From Hemileia vastatrix (lineage: Eukaryota > Basidiomycota > Pucciniomycetes > Pucciniales > Zaghouaniaceae): 64,000 nt of DNA. Location: positions 34,471,683-34,535,682 of the forward strand of contig JASXTE010000002.1 in assembly GCA_030280995.1 (NCBI GenBank), given 5' to 3'. The notes under the pieces are model-generated. The model did no database searches and was not told where the DNA came from. It worked only from the letters and a program-made list of their open reading frames with translations. Every line of letters begins with the position of its first letter. Position 1 is the first letter of the stretch. Positions 19,620 to 30,422 of this stretch are shown here, one piece after another. A program made the position numbers and the translations under genes.

Positions 19620-22430
19620 AACTCGTTTTATCAAAATCAAGATCACTCCCTCTTGATTCTGACTTATGAGCTGCTTTTCCATGTTATCTTTTTCGAGTTT
19701 CAAATGTACAGATTCAATGAGTTAGGAATCAAGTTCATTTAGACAATTGGCATCCATGATCTCCAACCATTCGATTGATATTTATTTCTTATACATGAAC
19801 AAATTCATGAAAAGTGGATTAAAGTAATTGGAAAAGAGAGCTTTCCATCATTGAGAGAAATTCACTCTCACATATTCATATCTCGTTGGTAGAGCAAGTG
19901 AGATACTTTATTAACTTTCATTTTCTCTACTTATAAAAGGCCGAAAAAATAGTTGCTTTACTTTACAATATCTTCGATACGTCTTCTGAAAAAAAACTTT
20001 AGAGTTGGACCTTGACCACCTTGCAAGAGAAAATTTCTCGGCTTCTCTCGCCTCTTGGCTACTGATCCCCATATTATGAATCTATCAAGGATCACTTCTG
20101 AGACTTAATACATATACATTCAGCGAGTTTAAGCGATTCACAAAGTAGACAATATATCACTTTTCTCGATAAATGAACAGAGTTCTGTTGAATACAGACC
20201 AGAGGCATTATTTTCTATACCTACCGTTTTAATCTTGGGTATGTCAGAATTTTAGTCTTACTATTAGTGACCTCTTCAGATCACTTGCATTCTCCTACCC
20301 TGTTGAATCTTCCCCGTCCAATTTTAATATTCTATATATTGAATTCTAAAACACAAATTCTAATATGGTAGTCTGCAGAGATTATTCTAAACGATGATTT
20401 CATTATTCAGCTATCATTGGGCTATTAAACAAGTCCAGCGATCAAAGCCTTGGTCCTCATTCTGTCAAGTCCAATATGAAACAATGTTAATGTATATATA
20501 AAAGCTTTTAAAATAGAAAGCTTAAACATGAATCCCCCCCAGTGCCGGGGCAGCGTTTATCATCCAAAACCACCTTAGATTTAAAAATATAGCAGCCTTC
20601 GAAACCAATCAATGGAATATTCATTACTCTAACTTTGTGTCGTGTTAATTTCTGTTTCAAATCACTCAGAGAATTTCTTGGGGAGATATATATATTTCAC
20701 CACGTCAAGCTCGAATTCTGATCCATAATTATGTGAAATCTAAAAAACTTATTGATTAGCTCTAAGTTCCTGCTACAAGAGGAAAAACTGTTATTGCTAA
20801 GACAGATAGGGCTCTTAATGAATATTGTTCAATTAAGGATATATATCTAGAAAAATCATATTTCTAAAACCATGTTAACCCTACAGTTTGTCGAGAGTCC
20901 CTTTGGTTTACAATAAATTAATCATAATAATCAAAGATTGGAAAGTTTAAATCCCTCAACTAAATTCGAAAATGGTGAATTTTTTGATACATGATAATTT
21001 TTTGCTTGTTCTGGGGAATGGTTCGATAGATACGAAATCCATTCATCCTTTTAATCAGTTCTTCAGTATTGTTTTGGTTTGTTTGGAAAACACATATATC
21101 GAGTGGAAGTGAATAAAATCTGATGTATTAGCAAAATGAAGTCGCTTTGGCTTTTTCTGAATATCATACACTAGCTATTTTAATTGAGCCTTAAAGTTAT
21201 GTCATTCCTTCCATCTTCCAACTTGTACAATCGCTTAATAAATGAAAAGGCGAAGAATGCGACATCTGTAAAATATTATATAACTGAATAGCTTTTCTTG
21301 GGAAGTAAAGCAGTTGAGAAAAACTCCACTAAGACATTACATGAAAATGATTGTCAAAACAGATGGTATAATTTAAGTCTGCGTACATCATTGAACAACA
21401 CACTGTATTGGTTAACGGATTCGTAAACCTCTTGAAAGGTATAAGACTGTAAAAACGCCTGCAAGGACTACCGGGCTAAGATAACTTTGACAGTCTGTAT
21501 ATTTCCTGGGTGGAATAGAGTGAAATGAGGCGATGGCCAAAAGAATTTACATTGAAACCAAATTTTAGGAGACGGAAATTGAGCCTGAATAATGAGGTCA
21601 AGGCTGGAAACAGTATATATTATTGAACAGCAAAATGCATTAGCCTAAATATTAAACGGCTCTTTTTTGCACGTTTGAAACTGAAATGGTTTTGGGTGAT
21701 CATTGGCTAAATGCTTTAGCTAGATAATAAATATCCCATGAAATACTGCTTAAAACCTTGAAGTGAAATGATAAGAGAGTCGCCTCAATTTCTGTGCAAG
21801 CCAATATTCAGTAAGATAAGTTTAAAGCTGAATAAAGGAGCACACTAGAAAATTCATTGAAATATATCGCGAGCCGTTGTGTAAATTACGGTGATAATAC
21901 AGTTACGAGTCAATATGAAGCAAAATGCACACTAATGGTTACCATGAGCCTTCTCTCTAGCTCTGGAGTAGTAAAGACTCTTTTGCATTTTGTACTTCAT
22001 TCATAATGATCATTCTAATTTAATGAAAAGATGCACGTTCGGGGTAGCATTATTTGCTGAGTATTTGATACTATCTCGCCCCCGTAAGTACCACAGAGGC
22101 TAGGTTACTAAACCCATAGCATGTACAGGAAGTGAAGACTGTGACAAATGCCAAAAGCGATGTTGATTCATATAACAGAACACATTAGAAGACTCGTATG
22201 AAGAGATATTATTTATGTATTAATCTTCATAGATCAAGATAGATTGGTCATTTTGGTAATCACGGGGAGAGGATTGTAGATGAATATGTATTGAATGGAA
22301 CATTTCTGGGCTCAGGATGTTTTTCCAAGTGACTGTCTGAGTTTACGAAAGGATACACAAACAATCTATGCTTAAATTTCCCATTAAATTTATAGAATGA
22401 GAATGAGCAGTTCTAGGTCCCTGCTACAAC
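19620..22430. other. AT-rich unique sequence without a recognisable gene
   Basis: No frame over 60 codons occurs in about 2.8 kb. Small features are a 'CCTGCTACAA' block shared between about 20,770 and 22,421, and an imperfect inverted repeat around 21,914-21,998 (ATGAAG..CAAAATGCA facing TGCATTTTGTACTTCAT). CpG content is higher than in the retroelements. Confidence 0.5.
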
Positions 22431-22436
22431 TAATTC

Positions 22437-22550
22437 TGAGAGCTTGCGGTTGTCTTGCCTCTCATCCCCCGCCAAAAGTATAGGTCAGCTGCCCTGAACT
22501 CATTATTTTGGCGGGGGATGGGATATAAGACAACCGCAAGCTTTCTAGAA
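22437..22550. repeat. Foldback hairpin 1 (GC-rich arms)
   Basis: Arms of about 40 bp: GAGCTTGCGGTTGTCTT...CTCATCCCCCGCCAAAA on the left. The right arm is its complement, TTTTGGCGGGGGATG...AAGACAACCGCAAGCTTTC. The loop is about 30 bp. The outer part (GCTTGCGGTTGTCTT) is perfectly complementary. It shares the core CTCATCCCCCGCCAAAA with hairpin 2. Confidence 0.85.
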
Positions 22551-22589
22551 TAAGCTCTACCTGGCGTAAAATGACTTAAGAGCATGTAT

Positions 22590-22692
22590 AGCTATACAGC
22601 TATTTGAGAAAACCTTGCTCTTTTTTTGCCCCTCATCCCCCGCCAAAAGCGGCTTAAACTAATGTTTTTAGCGGGGAGTGGAAGGCGAAAAC
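22590..22692. repeat. Foldback hairpin 2, left part; right arm split by Copia-3
   Basis: The left arm runs from 'AGCTATACAGCTATTTGAG' through GCCCCTCATCCCCCGCCAAAA. The right arm starts TTTTTAGCGGGGAGTGGAAGGCGAAAAC and is cut by Copia-3. It continues at 27,803-27,840 with ACAGCAGGCTTTTTCCAAATAGCTGTA. Taking Copia-3 out restores an imperfect arm pair of about 60 bp. Confidence 0.75.
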
Positions 22693-22805
22693 TGTTATGT
22701 GCCTAGGCACCTTATGTACATAGTCATTTGAGATATAGTCTGTAGTCACGGCGTCCCCTGTTCTCCGGTTCTTTCCGGAGTTCTACAGGCTGACACTGTG
22801 CTACA
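22693..22805 (+). repeat. Copia-3 5' LTR
   Basis: 113 bp, very short for a copia LTR. It contains a 23-bp block (22,767-22,789) that is repeated exactly at 22,821-22,843, just inside the element. Confidence 0.88.
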
Positions 22806-22820
22806 GGTAAGCAATGAATA

Positions 22821-22856
22821 GGTTCTTTCCGGAGTTCTACAGGTTATGGGCTGTAC
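22821..22856 (+). promoter_or_regulatory. Copia-3 internal copy of LTR block and primer-binding site candidate
   Basis: 22,821-22,843 repeats 22,767-22,789 exactly. It ends TTCTACAGG and runs into GGTTATGGGCTG (22,842-22,853), which resembles the complement of the initiator-tRNA(Met) anticodon stem-loop (GGGTTATGAGCCC). Directly after the LTR itself there is GGTAAGCAATG, which does not match. The true primer site is therefore uncertain. Confidence 0.45.
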
Positions 22857-22940
22857 TCGCGGGCACTGAAATGTTAGCCGAATAAAACTCCACAACGTTA
22901 GAGACACTAGGAACGTTAGTAACAGAAAGACCCCCAGTGC

Positions 22941-24264
22941 ATGTTGGAAAACAACTTACTTAATCCTTGTGCTGGTAAAAAGAAAACAACCCAAACCATC
23001 TCTGACCGGGAACTAAGAAATCTCGGAATATCACTCAATCCTGACATCACCTCTAGCTCTCGCATAACACGCTCTTCGACCCATTTGCGCACTACCTCAA
23101 TTACCCCTGCCCCTACCCTCACTCCTACCCCAGCATCACCACCCTCTCAACAAATTATTTCCTCACCACTCACCTCCCCTCATAAACCTATTGCCTTGCA
23201 CCTGCGCAAATCAGCAACGACAGTCGATGACCTCGCGCAGGCAATTAACGACCTGAAGATAGGTCTTCCCCTCCCCCTGTGCCACCTTCCCCCCCTACTC
23301 CTTTGCTATTGCTACCTCCCCCCCCTACTACTTTGCTATTGCTACCTCCCCCTGCTGTCCCTAATATAAGAATGGAGCAATTGGCCTCACCTCATAGACA
23401 GGCCGATCCTGTTGGTCATTTGTGACAAACTACACCCCACACATCCACACCCCGGCCAGTTAGCATGTTAGAGAGACAAAGGATGCTACGCAACATCATT
23501 GAATTTACCAAATCTATCCCAACCCTTGATGTTAATGGTAGTAATTATTCTGATTGGCACAGCAATATAATGGCTTTAATTAAATATTTTGTTGGCACAA
23601 GAGCTTATGCCCTCAATGATGAAAAAGGCCCTGATGATTTTGAAGATAGAGTTACTCACTTACTTCTGGTCCATTCCATCTCTCAAAATCTGTGACATGA
23701 TATTCTGACAGACTGGAATGCCCTCCAAACTTATCTTCATATTAATAACAAATTCACAAGGTCAAACCATACCTCAAAAATGACAGCCATATGTAATTTC
23801 ATCAATTTAAAGCAAACCCAGTTTACGTCCCACAGTGAGTATTTGGAAGCATTCAACAAGTACTTTGAAGCAATTGAACGTCAAGGAATTACTTTGACTG
23901 TAAAATCTTCAAAGCGCTCATGTCCCATGCCTTATTACCATCATCTCTGAAGGACCTTTATGTTGATCTCTGTGTTGCTTTGGATAACTGCGCTGACTCA
24001 AACTCAGTCACCTTTGAGGATTTCTGCCAACTCATGCCAACTCTCACCCAAAACAGAGCTTATTGAGAAGGAGTTTCATCACCTGCTGCTACCCTTACTG
24101 TCGAACCATCTCTTCATGCTGCCGCTCAACCTCAGAGGAAGACTGACTCTTACAGGCCTCCTGGTGCACTTCCTAATTGTCACGAATGCCACTCCACTGC
24201 TCATGTTGTAGCACACTGTCCATATAATCCTCATTCTTCAAATTTCTCAGCTAAACTATACATT
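22941..24264 (+). pseudogene. Copia-3 gag (broken)
   Basis: The first frame starts ATG 22,941 and changes to a Pro-rich frame near 23,260, where a 30-bp unit is repeated twice (about 23,290-23,350). The Gag core follows at 23,465-23,695 ('NGSNYSDWHSNIMALIKYFVGTRAYAL', the copia Gag-type NxxNYxxWxxxM motif). It is stopped by TGA at 23,693, with a frame change again near 23,880. A CxxCx4Hx4C zinc knuckle (C-H-E-C-H-S-T-A-H-V-V-A-H-C) is encoded at about 24,178-24,220. At least three lesions. Confidence 0.85.
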
Positions 24265-25923
24265 ATGCGGGAACGTGCTACTGTGTTTGCTTCTGATCCT
24301 AATGCAAGGAAAAAGAAAGTCTACATTCCATACAAATTCCCTCAATGTGGTCCCATTTGTGCCAGAGATGTTCAAATTGAAGCTAATGAAATCACTATCT
24401 TTGAACAAAAAATTAAGGCACTATATGAAATGGTTGAACAAATTGATCTCAATAGTGCTGAATGGTCTCCTTATGTGATTGCTGATAAGTATGCTATCTT
24501 GGACAGTGGAGCGACTCATCATGTCACTGGCAATGTGAGCCTTCTCAGCAATTTCAAACTTCTTGAAAAGCAGATTCCAGTCAAAGTGACCACTAACAGT
24601 CCTTCTTCCTTCATCACTGGAATAGGAGATTTAAAAATTAAAGGGGATGGTAAAATAGTCACTATTACCAATTTCTTCTATTGTCCAGATGTTAGGACTA
24701 CTCTAATTTCTTTATTTGATTTAGTGAACTGTGGTTTCTTTTTTGGTTTGTGTTCTGAAAATAAAAATTTGGGGATTTATCTGAAAGAGGAATTGATTAT
24801 GACTGGCCAGGTAGAGAATACCAGAAGAAGATGGGTCTTGGATGTAATTAGTGTTAGTACTTGCAATCCAAATGATTTTCCTTCTTATTGCTATTCCTTG
24901 CACCCTTTTTTACTTTGCACTGTTAAGAAGAATCACCATATCAACTGTCCATCTGCTGCCAAAGGTTCCCTGATGGATTGGCATAGAAGACTAGGACATG
25001 TCAGCATTGAAACCATCATAAAAATAATCAATGCTGGTACGGGCACTGGATTACCATTATCTATGACTTCAGTTAAGATTGATTGTGAAGACTGTTTAAT
25101 TGCAAAGAGCACTAGGAAATAATCAGCCACCTGTGAGTCAAAGCCAGAATCGTTAATGAGCCTAATTGTTGGAGATCTTTTTGGTCCCATGGACCCCACT
25201 ATTAACGGTGCTAGATGGGAAGAAATGTTCAGAGAAACCTCAACTTTCTATGGTGAGGTATTTTTTCTGAATGCCAAATCTGGGGCAACTTCTTGTTTTT
25301 TTTCTTTCTATAAAAAATTAGAAAATGTAACCGGGAAGAAGCTTCAGGTTTTACGCACTGATGGAGGTGAGATGCACAGCAATAAAATGGCTCAGATCTT
25401 GGCGGACATTGGTGCTACTCATGAAGTCACATTCCCTCATCATCACAAGCAAAATGGAACAGCTGAAAGGTTCAACAGAACAGTTGGTGAAATTGCAAGA
25501 ACCATACTCCTTGCCAGCAAACTACCTGAATCTTTTTGGGGTTTGGAATACAAGTGGGCGGCTCATGTTCACAACCGTATCCCCAATATTAAAACAGATG
25601 ACAAAACCCCTCTTCAACTACTTTACAATGCCACCCCAAACTATTCAAACTTTCACATTTTTGGTGAAACAGGATTTGTTCATATTCACAAGGAGACATG
25701 CCAAAAACTAGATCAACGTGCTTTGATTTGTAAGTGTGTAGGTTATTCCTTAAACAATGCTGGTTGGCTGTTCTGGCATGAGGATTCAAACACCTTCTTT
25801 CAATCCGCAATGGCTATTTTTCCTGGTGATTTCCTTTCTAATCATGATGCTGCTCTCCAAGCTTCAACAACAACACCATCAAAGGGTTCTCTTCAGTCTA
25901 TTCTCAACAATATGAAATTATGA
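24265..25923 (+). pseudogene. Copia-3 protease and integrase
   Basis: A frame of 285 codons (24,265-25,122) carries the protease motif 'AILDSGATHHV' and the GAG-pre-integrase motif 'WHRRLGHVS' with C-x2-C 'CEDC'. A stop (TAA, 25,120-25,122) is followed in the same frame by integrase: catalytic D in 'VGDLFGPM', D in 'RTDGGE', E in 'QNGTAERFNRT'. The tail is 'FHIFGETGFVHI...CKCVGYSLNNAGW', ending at TGA 25,921-25,923. All three acidic residues are present. Only the in-frame stops disable it. Confidence 0.92.
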
Positions 25924-27533
25924 GATTTCAAAGATGAAAAATAACTTCTAACAAAGGAAAAAGCTGTTACAGAGATTGTCCAAAAAGGTTTGTCACACTC
26001 TGATGTTATCTCTAGAACTCATCTACAAGCCATGCTATCTCCTGACTGTCAAAAATGGGAACTGGCATGCAGAAGAGAGCTATCTAACATGAAGAACATG
26101 AATGTTTGGTATGAATAAAAAGTCCCTCCAGGCAGTAAAATCACCAATGCAAAATGTTTATTCACCATCCAAAAACCTTCTTCAGACTCACCAAAATACA
26201 AGGCACGATATGTAGCAAAAGCTTTCCTTCAACAATATGGTATTGACTTTACTGAAACTTTTGCTCCCACTGCAACTTTTGCCTCACAGCTTGTTCTCCT
26301 GACTCTTACAGCATATCACAAATGGCCTGTAAAGTCTTTTGATGTCACGGCAGCCTATCTTCACAGTCCAATTGATGAAGCTATATGGGTACGTCCTCCC
26401 AAAGGTTATCAACTGAAGGATAAAGACAGTGCCCTCCGCCTGAAGAAATCTCTATATGGCACCAAGCAGGAAGCAAGATGTTAGTGGTTGCACATTTCTG
26501 ACAAACTTGACTCTTTAGGATATAAAGCTAGCCAATACGACAAAAGTTTCTATGTCTTAAGGGAGAAAGGTTGTTTGGGTGTAGTTTGGATACATGTTGA
26601 TGATGGAATTGTGACTGGTAGTAGTGAAGAGGTGTTGAAGGAGCTGGAGGATGGTTTAGATGGATCTCTAAAGGTAAAAGGGAATGAAAAGGTAAACGGA
26701 ATTGTAGGTTTAGGTATTGAAGAGGTCCCTGAAGGATTTAATCTCAACAATTTTTAGCTTATTAACAAGATTTTAAGAGAACACAACCCTTCAGGATTAG
26801 TCACAAGATCTCCATTACCTCAGCAAATGAAAATCAAGACGGCAACAGATGATGAGGATGCAATTGACACTACCAAATATCTTTCTATTCTAGGTACTCT
26901 CAGCTATGTGGCAGTGGCAGCTAGGCCTGATCTTTCTTTCCCAGTAAATTTCCTTGCTAGATTCTCTTCAAAACCAACAGCTACTCATTGGAAGGCTCTC
27001 AATCACCTATTACACTATGTACAATACACCACTAAACTTTCATTTCACATTCATCCTGACAGAGACAGCCCCCTTTAATTTCTCTCTTACACTGATGCCA
27101 CATGGAACAAAAAAGAGTTTGCCAGAGCTCAATCTGGGCATCTTTTACTGCTCAATGGCTGCCCTGTTGTATGGACATCAAGACAGAAACTAACTGTTAG
27201 TGAATTTTCTATGACAGCTGAATATGTTTCTCTTAGTAGTGGAATGAAGTATGCAATTTGGATCTCAAATTTGCTTCAAGATCTATACCCAGACTTCCCA
27301 CCTGTCAAACTACATTGTGACAATAAAGGTGCCATCTCCAATGCAAAAAATAATCCTGGAGAGAAGAGGAAAAGACACATCAGTAGATGTTACTACTTGG
27401 TGAATGAACAGCTCTTTCTTAAGAAAGCTTTTCTAGAATGGGTTCCAACTGCAAAAATGCATGCTGATATCCTAACCAAAGCACTGGGCCCATATCTAAC
27501 GTTCAAAAGAAAGAAATATTTCTGTGTGTGGTG
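25924..27533 (+). pseudogene. Copia-3 reverse transcriptase and RNase H
   Basis: RT: 'WELACRRELSNMKNMNVW', 'YKARYVAKAFLQQYGIDFTETFAPTATF', 'DVTAAYLHSPIDEAIWVRPPKGY', 'KKSLYGTKQ', and catalytic 'IHVDDGIV' (VDD intact) near 26,590-26,610. RNase H: 'SYTDATW', 'SEFSMTAEYVSLS', 'LHCDNKGAI', 'KRKRHISRCYYLVNEQ', 'HADILTKALG', ending at TGA 27,533. Stops: TAA 26,118, TAG 26,481, TAG 26,755, TAA 27,076. The TAG codons fit CAG or TGG changed by C-to-T mutation on one or the other strand. Confidence 0.93.
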
Positions 27534-27674
27534 ATATATGGTGAATGGGGGGGATTTTTTTTCTTTCTTATTTCTTTTTCTCTTCTACGTTTTCTTTTCA
27601 TTTTTCTTAATAATTTCTTGATGGTTACTTACAAGTAGAGAGGATAATTATACTAGAATAGGTTAAATGACCAT

Positions 27675-27684
27675 GTGGGGGGGA
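27675..27684 (+). promoter_or_regulatory. Copia-3 polypurine tract
   Basis: GTGGGGGGGA directly precedes the 3' LTR TGTTATGCG. A second G-run (GGGGGGGA) lies at 27,546-27,553 near the pol stop. Confidence 0.8.
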
Positions 27685-27797
27685 TGTTATGCGCCTAGGC
27701 ACTTTATGTGCACATTCATTTGAGATATAGTCTGTAGTCACAGCGTCCCCTGTTCTCCGGGTCTTTCCGGAGTTCTACAGGCTGACACAGTGCTATA
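27685..27797 (+). repeat. Copia-3 3' LTR
   Basis: 113 bp, matches 22,693-22,805. The end is CTATA instead of CTACA (C to T). Followed by AAAAC. Confidence 0.88.
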
Positions 27798-27837
27798 AAA
27801 ACACAGCAGGCTTTTTCCAAATAGCTGTACTAAAAAT

Positions 27838-28003
27838 TGCTGGTGCAGTTTTGCAAAAAAATTCAAAACTTTTTAACATAAATATTGACATTTGGAAGTA
27901 ATGCTGTCCTGCGTGTGCCAAAAATTGCAAGTTTCACTTTCAAATGTCATTATTTGTTTCAAAAGGGCTTAATATTTTCAAAAAACAGCACCAACCATTT
28001 CTA
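27838..28003. repeat. Foldback hairpin 3
   Basis: The left arm (about 27,838-27,912) starts GCTGGTGCAGTTTTGC and contains TTGACATTTGGAAGT. The right arm (about 27,935-28,003) contains ACTTTCAAATGTCA and ends AACAGCACCAACCA. Arms of roughly 70 bp are imperfectly complementary around a short loop. It abuts the restored end of hairpin 2. Confidence 0.7.
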
Positions 28004-28097
28004 ATGGGCAGTTATCCAGCTTTTATGAGTAGATAGACATAAGCTTAGCAACTTATATGTTATGTACTTAGCTTTGCATATAAACATATGGTACCAT

Positions 28098-29134
28098 TGT
28101 AGACAATCCGATAGTACTAGCTATAGGCCTTGACCAAGGGAGTTGGAGAAAAACCTGAGAGAAAACCCCCTGTCCCTCTGAGAAATATCAGGTGAGATTA
28201 ATTTGCTACACAAAATTAGAGACTGTTAAAATACCCCTTCCAATAACCTTCTTGACTGCTTAACAAGCCAAGACAGTAGTCCAGAGGACTATAAACAAAA
28301 CACCTGAAATTCAGAGAGAATCCAAACCAGATACCAAAAAAACAGTGCACTTGTTGCACATAAAACCAGCTATTATATTTGATGCAGGTTGCAAAGCTAC
28401 ACCAGATAAAACAGTTACACAAGTTGAGTTAACCTTGCAACAAACACAGCCAATTGTGGCCAAAAAACAGTCAAAACAGAATAAGAAACATTGATTTAAT
28501 TACCAGATGGTTGTGTGATAAACAGAGGTGCCCCAAACAGTCTTATGCAGTATCTACACACAGACCCATATTAAACTCTAAACTACATCTGAAAAATTGA
28601 CAAAACTGCCACCAAAACTTCATATAACTTCTCTAGATGCACCCCTCAGCCTACTGCTGTCAAGGTGGGCAGCTCACCTGACATTGGGTGACCTTCCTGA
28701 ACAATAATACAACCAGAAAAACCCCTAAAAGCCATAAAAACAGCAGAAAACACCTTACACCTTAAAATATGCTAAAAAATCAACAAGACATAATAGTTAG
28801 AAAAAATCTAGCTCAATAAAATGGTCCTATGCACTTAACCCAAAAAAAACAAAACACAAAATTAAACAGTTGTAGTGAAAACCAATATATGCCCTAATGA
28901 GCCCTTAAGACCCAAAAAATGAAAAATATCAATAGTACATGAAATATAAAGAAAAAACAGGGCTATTAAATGATAATAGCCACATCCCTATAGTGCCAAT
29001 ATTCAGCCCAGGAATCCAGAAAACAACATAAACCACCCAATTTGAGTATACCTGACTCTCCCAAATTTCAACCCAACTACCAAAAAAGCCCCAAATCACT
29101 TTCACAAAGGCACTATTTGTGTTGATATGCAACA
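28098..29134 (-). repeat. Gypsy-2 LTR, minus orientation (solo or 3' LTR)
   Basis: Matches the Gypsy-2 LTR at 51,358-52,609 in reverse. Shared landmarks include the TCTACA end (here TGTAGA at 28,098), 'GGCCTATAGCTAGTACTAT', the 'ATTAATTTGC' block and 'GATGCAGGTTGCAAAGC'. The other end, TGTTGC, is at 29,134. There is no matching 5-bp duplication (ACCAT against TCCTC). On the minus strand GGAGGGAGGA directly precedes it, like a polypurine tract. It may therefore be the 3' LTR of a minus-strand Gypsy-2 whose inside lies to the right. Confidence 0.82.
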
Positions 29135-29850
29135 TCCTCCCTCCAATTAATAATGTCCTCATTCTTGTTCATCTTCTCCTTCATCTACCACCTTGCCAAT
29201 CCAACCTCACTTCAATAAATCCCTGCCAATTCTGTATTGAAAATAAGCTTATCTGCACCATCAGGTATCCTGTTCACCCTTACAGATCTACTTGTGATGC
29301 CTATCAACAAAGAAAGAAAGTCTTCCACAGACCAAAACCACTACATTTATCATCTGTCCAACCAGGACCCTCTACTCAACCACTTTCTGGATCTTCTCCA
29401 GTCAAAAGACCTAGGCCTCTAATCAATGTACCCAGGATAATCAAAAGATTTCAATCCACTAGAAGAGATAAAAAAATCACCCCTGTTACCCTATCAACTT
29501 CCACTATTCCTCTTGAGAGTGAGTACCTTCTTCTCTTTATCATTACAATTTACTGAACACTTTCCAGTCTCTTCCATACCAGGTGATGTTTACAAAGATA
29601 AAAATAACAATTAAAATGATGATAATGTGGGTATTTTTGCACCAAATCCTCCAATCAACTTTACTTCCTTCAAGTCCAACTTTCAACTTCATTCCAATTT
29701 CCAAAAACAACTTCTATTATCCTACTTCAAGAGACTCATTCCAGAGACCAACAAGACCTTGATAAAAGAAAACTTCTGATCCAGCAATATAAAAAGAATG
29801 TTGGGAGTTTTTCTGCTTCCCTTGACTCATTAAATTTTAGATCCTCATCT
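29119..29850 (+). pseudogene. Cys-rich (Zn2Cys6-like) protein gene, copy 1, broken
   Basis: The open frame 29,119-29,556 reads C-Q-F-C-I-E-N-K-L-I-C then, after 12 residues, C-D-A-Y-x6-F. This is the CX2CX6C...CX2CX6C layout of fungal Zn2Cys6 domains with the last two cysteines lost (Y, F). A basic Ser/Pro-rich stretch follows ('KRPRPLINVPRIIKRFQSTRRDKK'). After the TGA at 29,554, related low-complexity coding continues to about 29,850. The frame begins inside the neighbouring LTR, so the true start is unknown. It is paired with a second copy at 30,423. Zn2Cys6 proteins usually bind DNA. Function here is unproven. Confidence 0.45.
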
Positions 29851-29910
29851 GTCTCCATTTCTTTCTTGTAATTAAATTTATTGACTCCTAATTTAATCAA
29901 TACACCACTC

Positions 29911-30027
29911 CTCAGTTTAAAGTCTTGGGGGACTAATCCTCAGTTTAAAGTCTTAAGGGAAAAAATTCTCAGTTTAATGTCTTGGGGGACATAACTTCTC
30001 AGTTTAGATTCTTGGGGTGACTTCACC
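29911..30027 (+). repeat. Tandem array of four 28-30 bp units
   Basis: Units start at 29,911, 29,939, 29,968 and 29,998, each CTCAGTTTAAAGTCTTGGGG-like. AGTC and GACT in a unit can pair across TTGGGG. Relatives with changed but still pairing stems occur at about 30,193-30,270 (AGTCCTGAAGGACT; ATAGTCTTGGGGGACTAT) and near 33,945. Confidence 0.8.
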
Positions 30028-30422
30028 TAAATTACAAAACCCAGAGCCAGATATCAACAAGAAACACAATAAAAGAAAAAAATAAAGCTCTGGGGTAGTT
30101 GTATACAGTTAAGCCTTCCCATCAACTACCCCCCAGATTTCCTTTACAAAAATCAGAAGTTTCCCTCTTGAGTACTTCTTCCCATTAATTCTCCACAGTC
30201 AGTTTATAGTCCTGAAGGACTTCACCCAATTCCCTCAGCCTATAGTCTTGGGGGACTATAAATCTTTGATCTTGAAAGAACTTCATTGAATGCATTTAAA
30301 AAATACTTTTATTACCATAAATACTGCACACATATCTTAACCTGTTCAGCTTTAACATCCACTTCATCATCTACTCATCACTGAAAACAATTTCATTTCT
30401 TCATCTTCATTTTACCACAGAT

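Larger units (their letters stand above)
22693..27797 (+). mobile_element. Copia-3, Ty1/copia element with 113-bp LTRs
   Basis: LTRs 22,693-22,805 and 27,685-27,797 are both 113 bp. They start TGTTATG(T/C)GCCTAGGCAC and end GTGCTACA or GTGCTATA. Target duplication AAAAC lies at 22,688-22,692 and 27,798-27,802. Total length is 5,105 bp. Order is gag, zinc knuckle, protease, integrase, RT, RNase H. Several stops and frameshifts make it inactive, but all domains are easily read, so it is of middle age. Confidence 0.95.

Noticed and set aside
28093..29139. Calling 28,098-29,134 a clean solo LTR
   Set aside because: The flanking five bases differ (ACCAT, TCCTC) and one edge has a polypurine-like tract, so a 3' LTR of a disrupted element is equally likely.
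29911..30027. CRISPR-like array
   Set aside because: Units are degenerate and directly adjacent with no spacers, in a eukaryotic retroelement setting.
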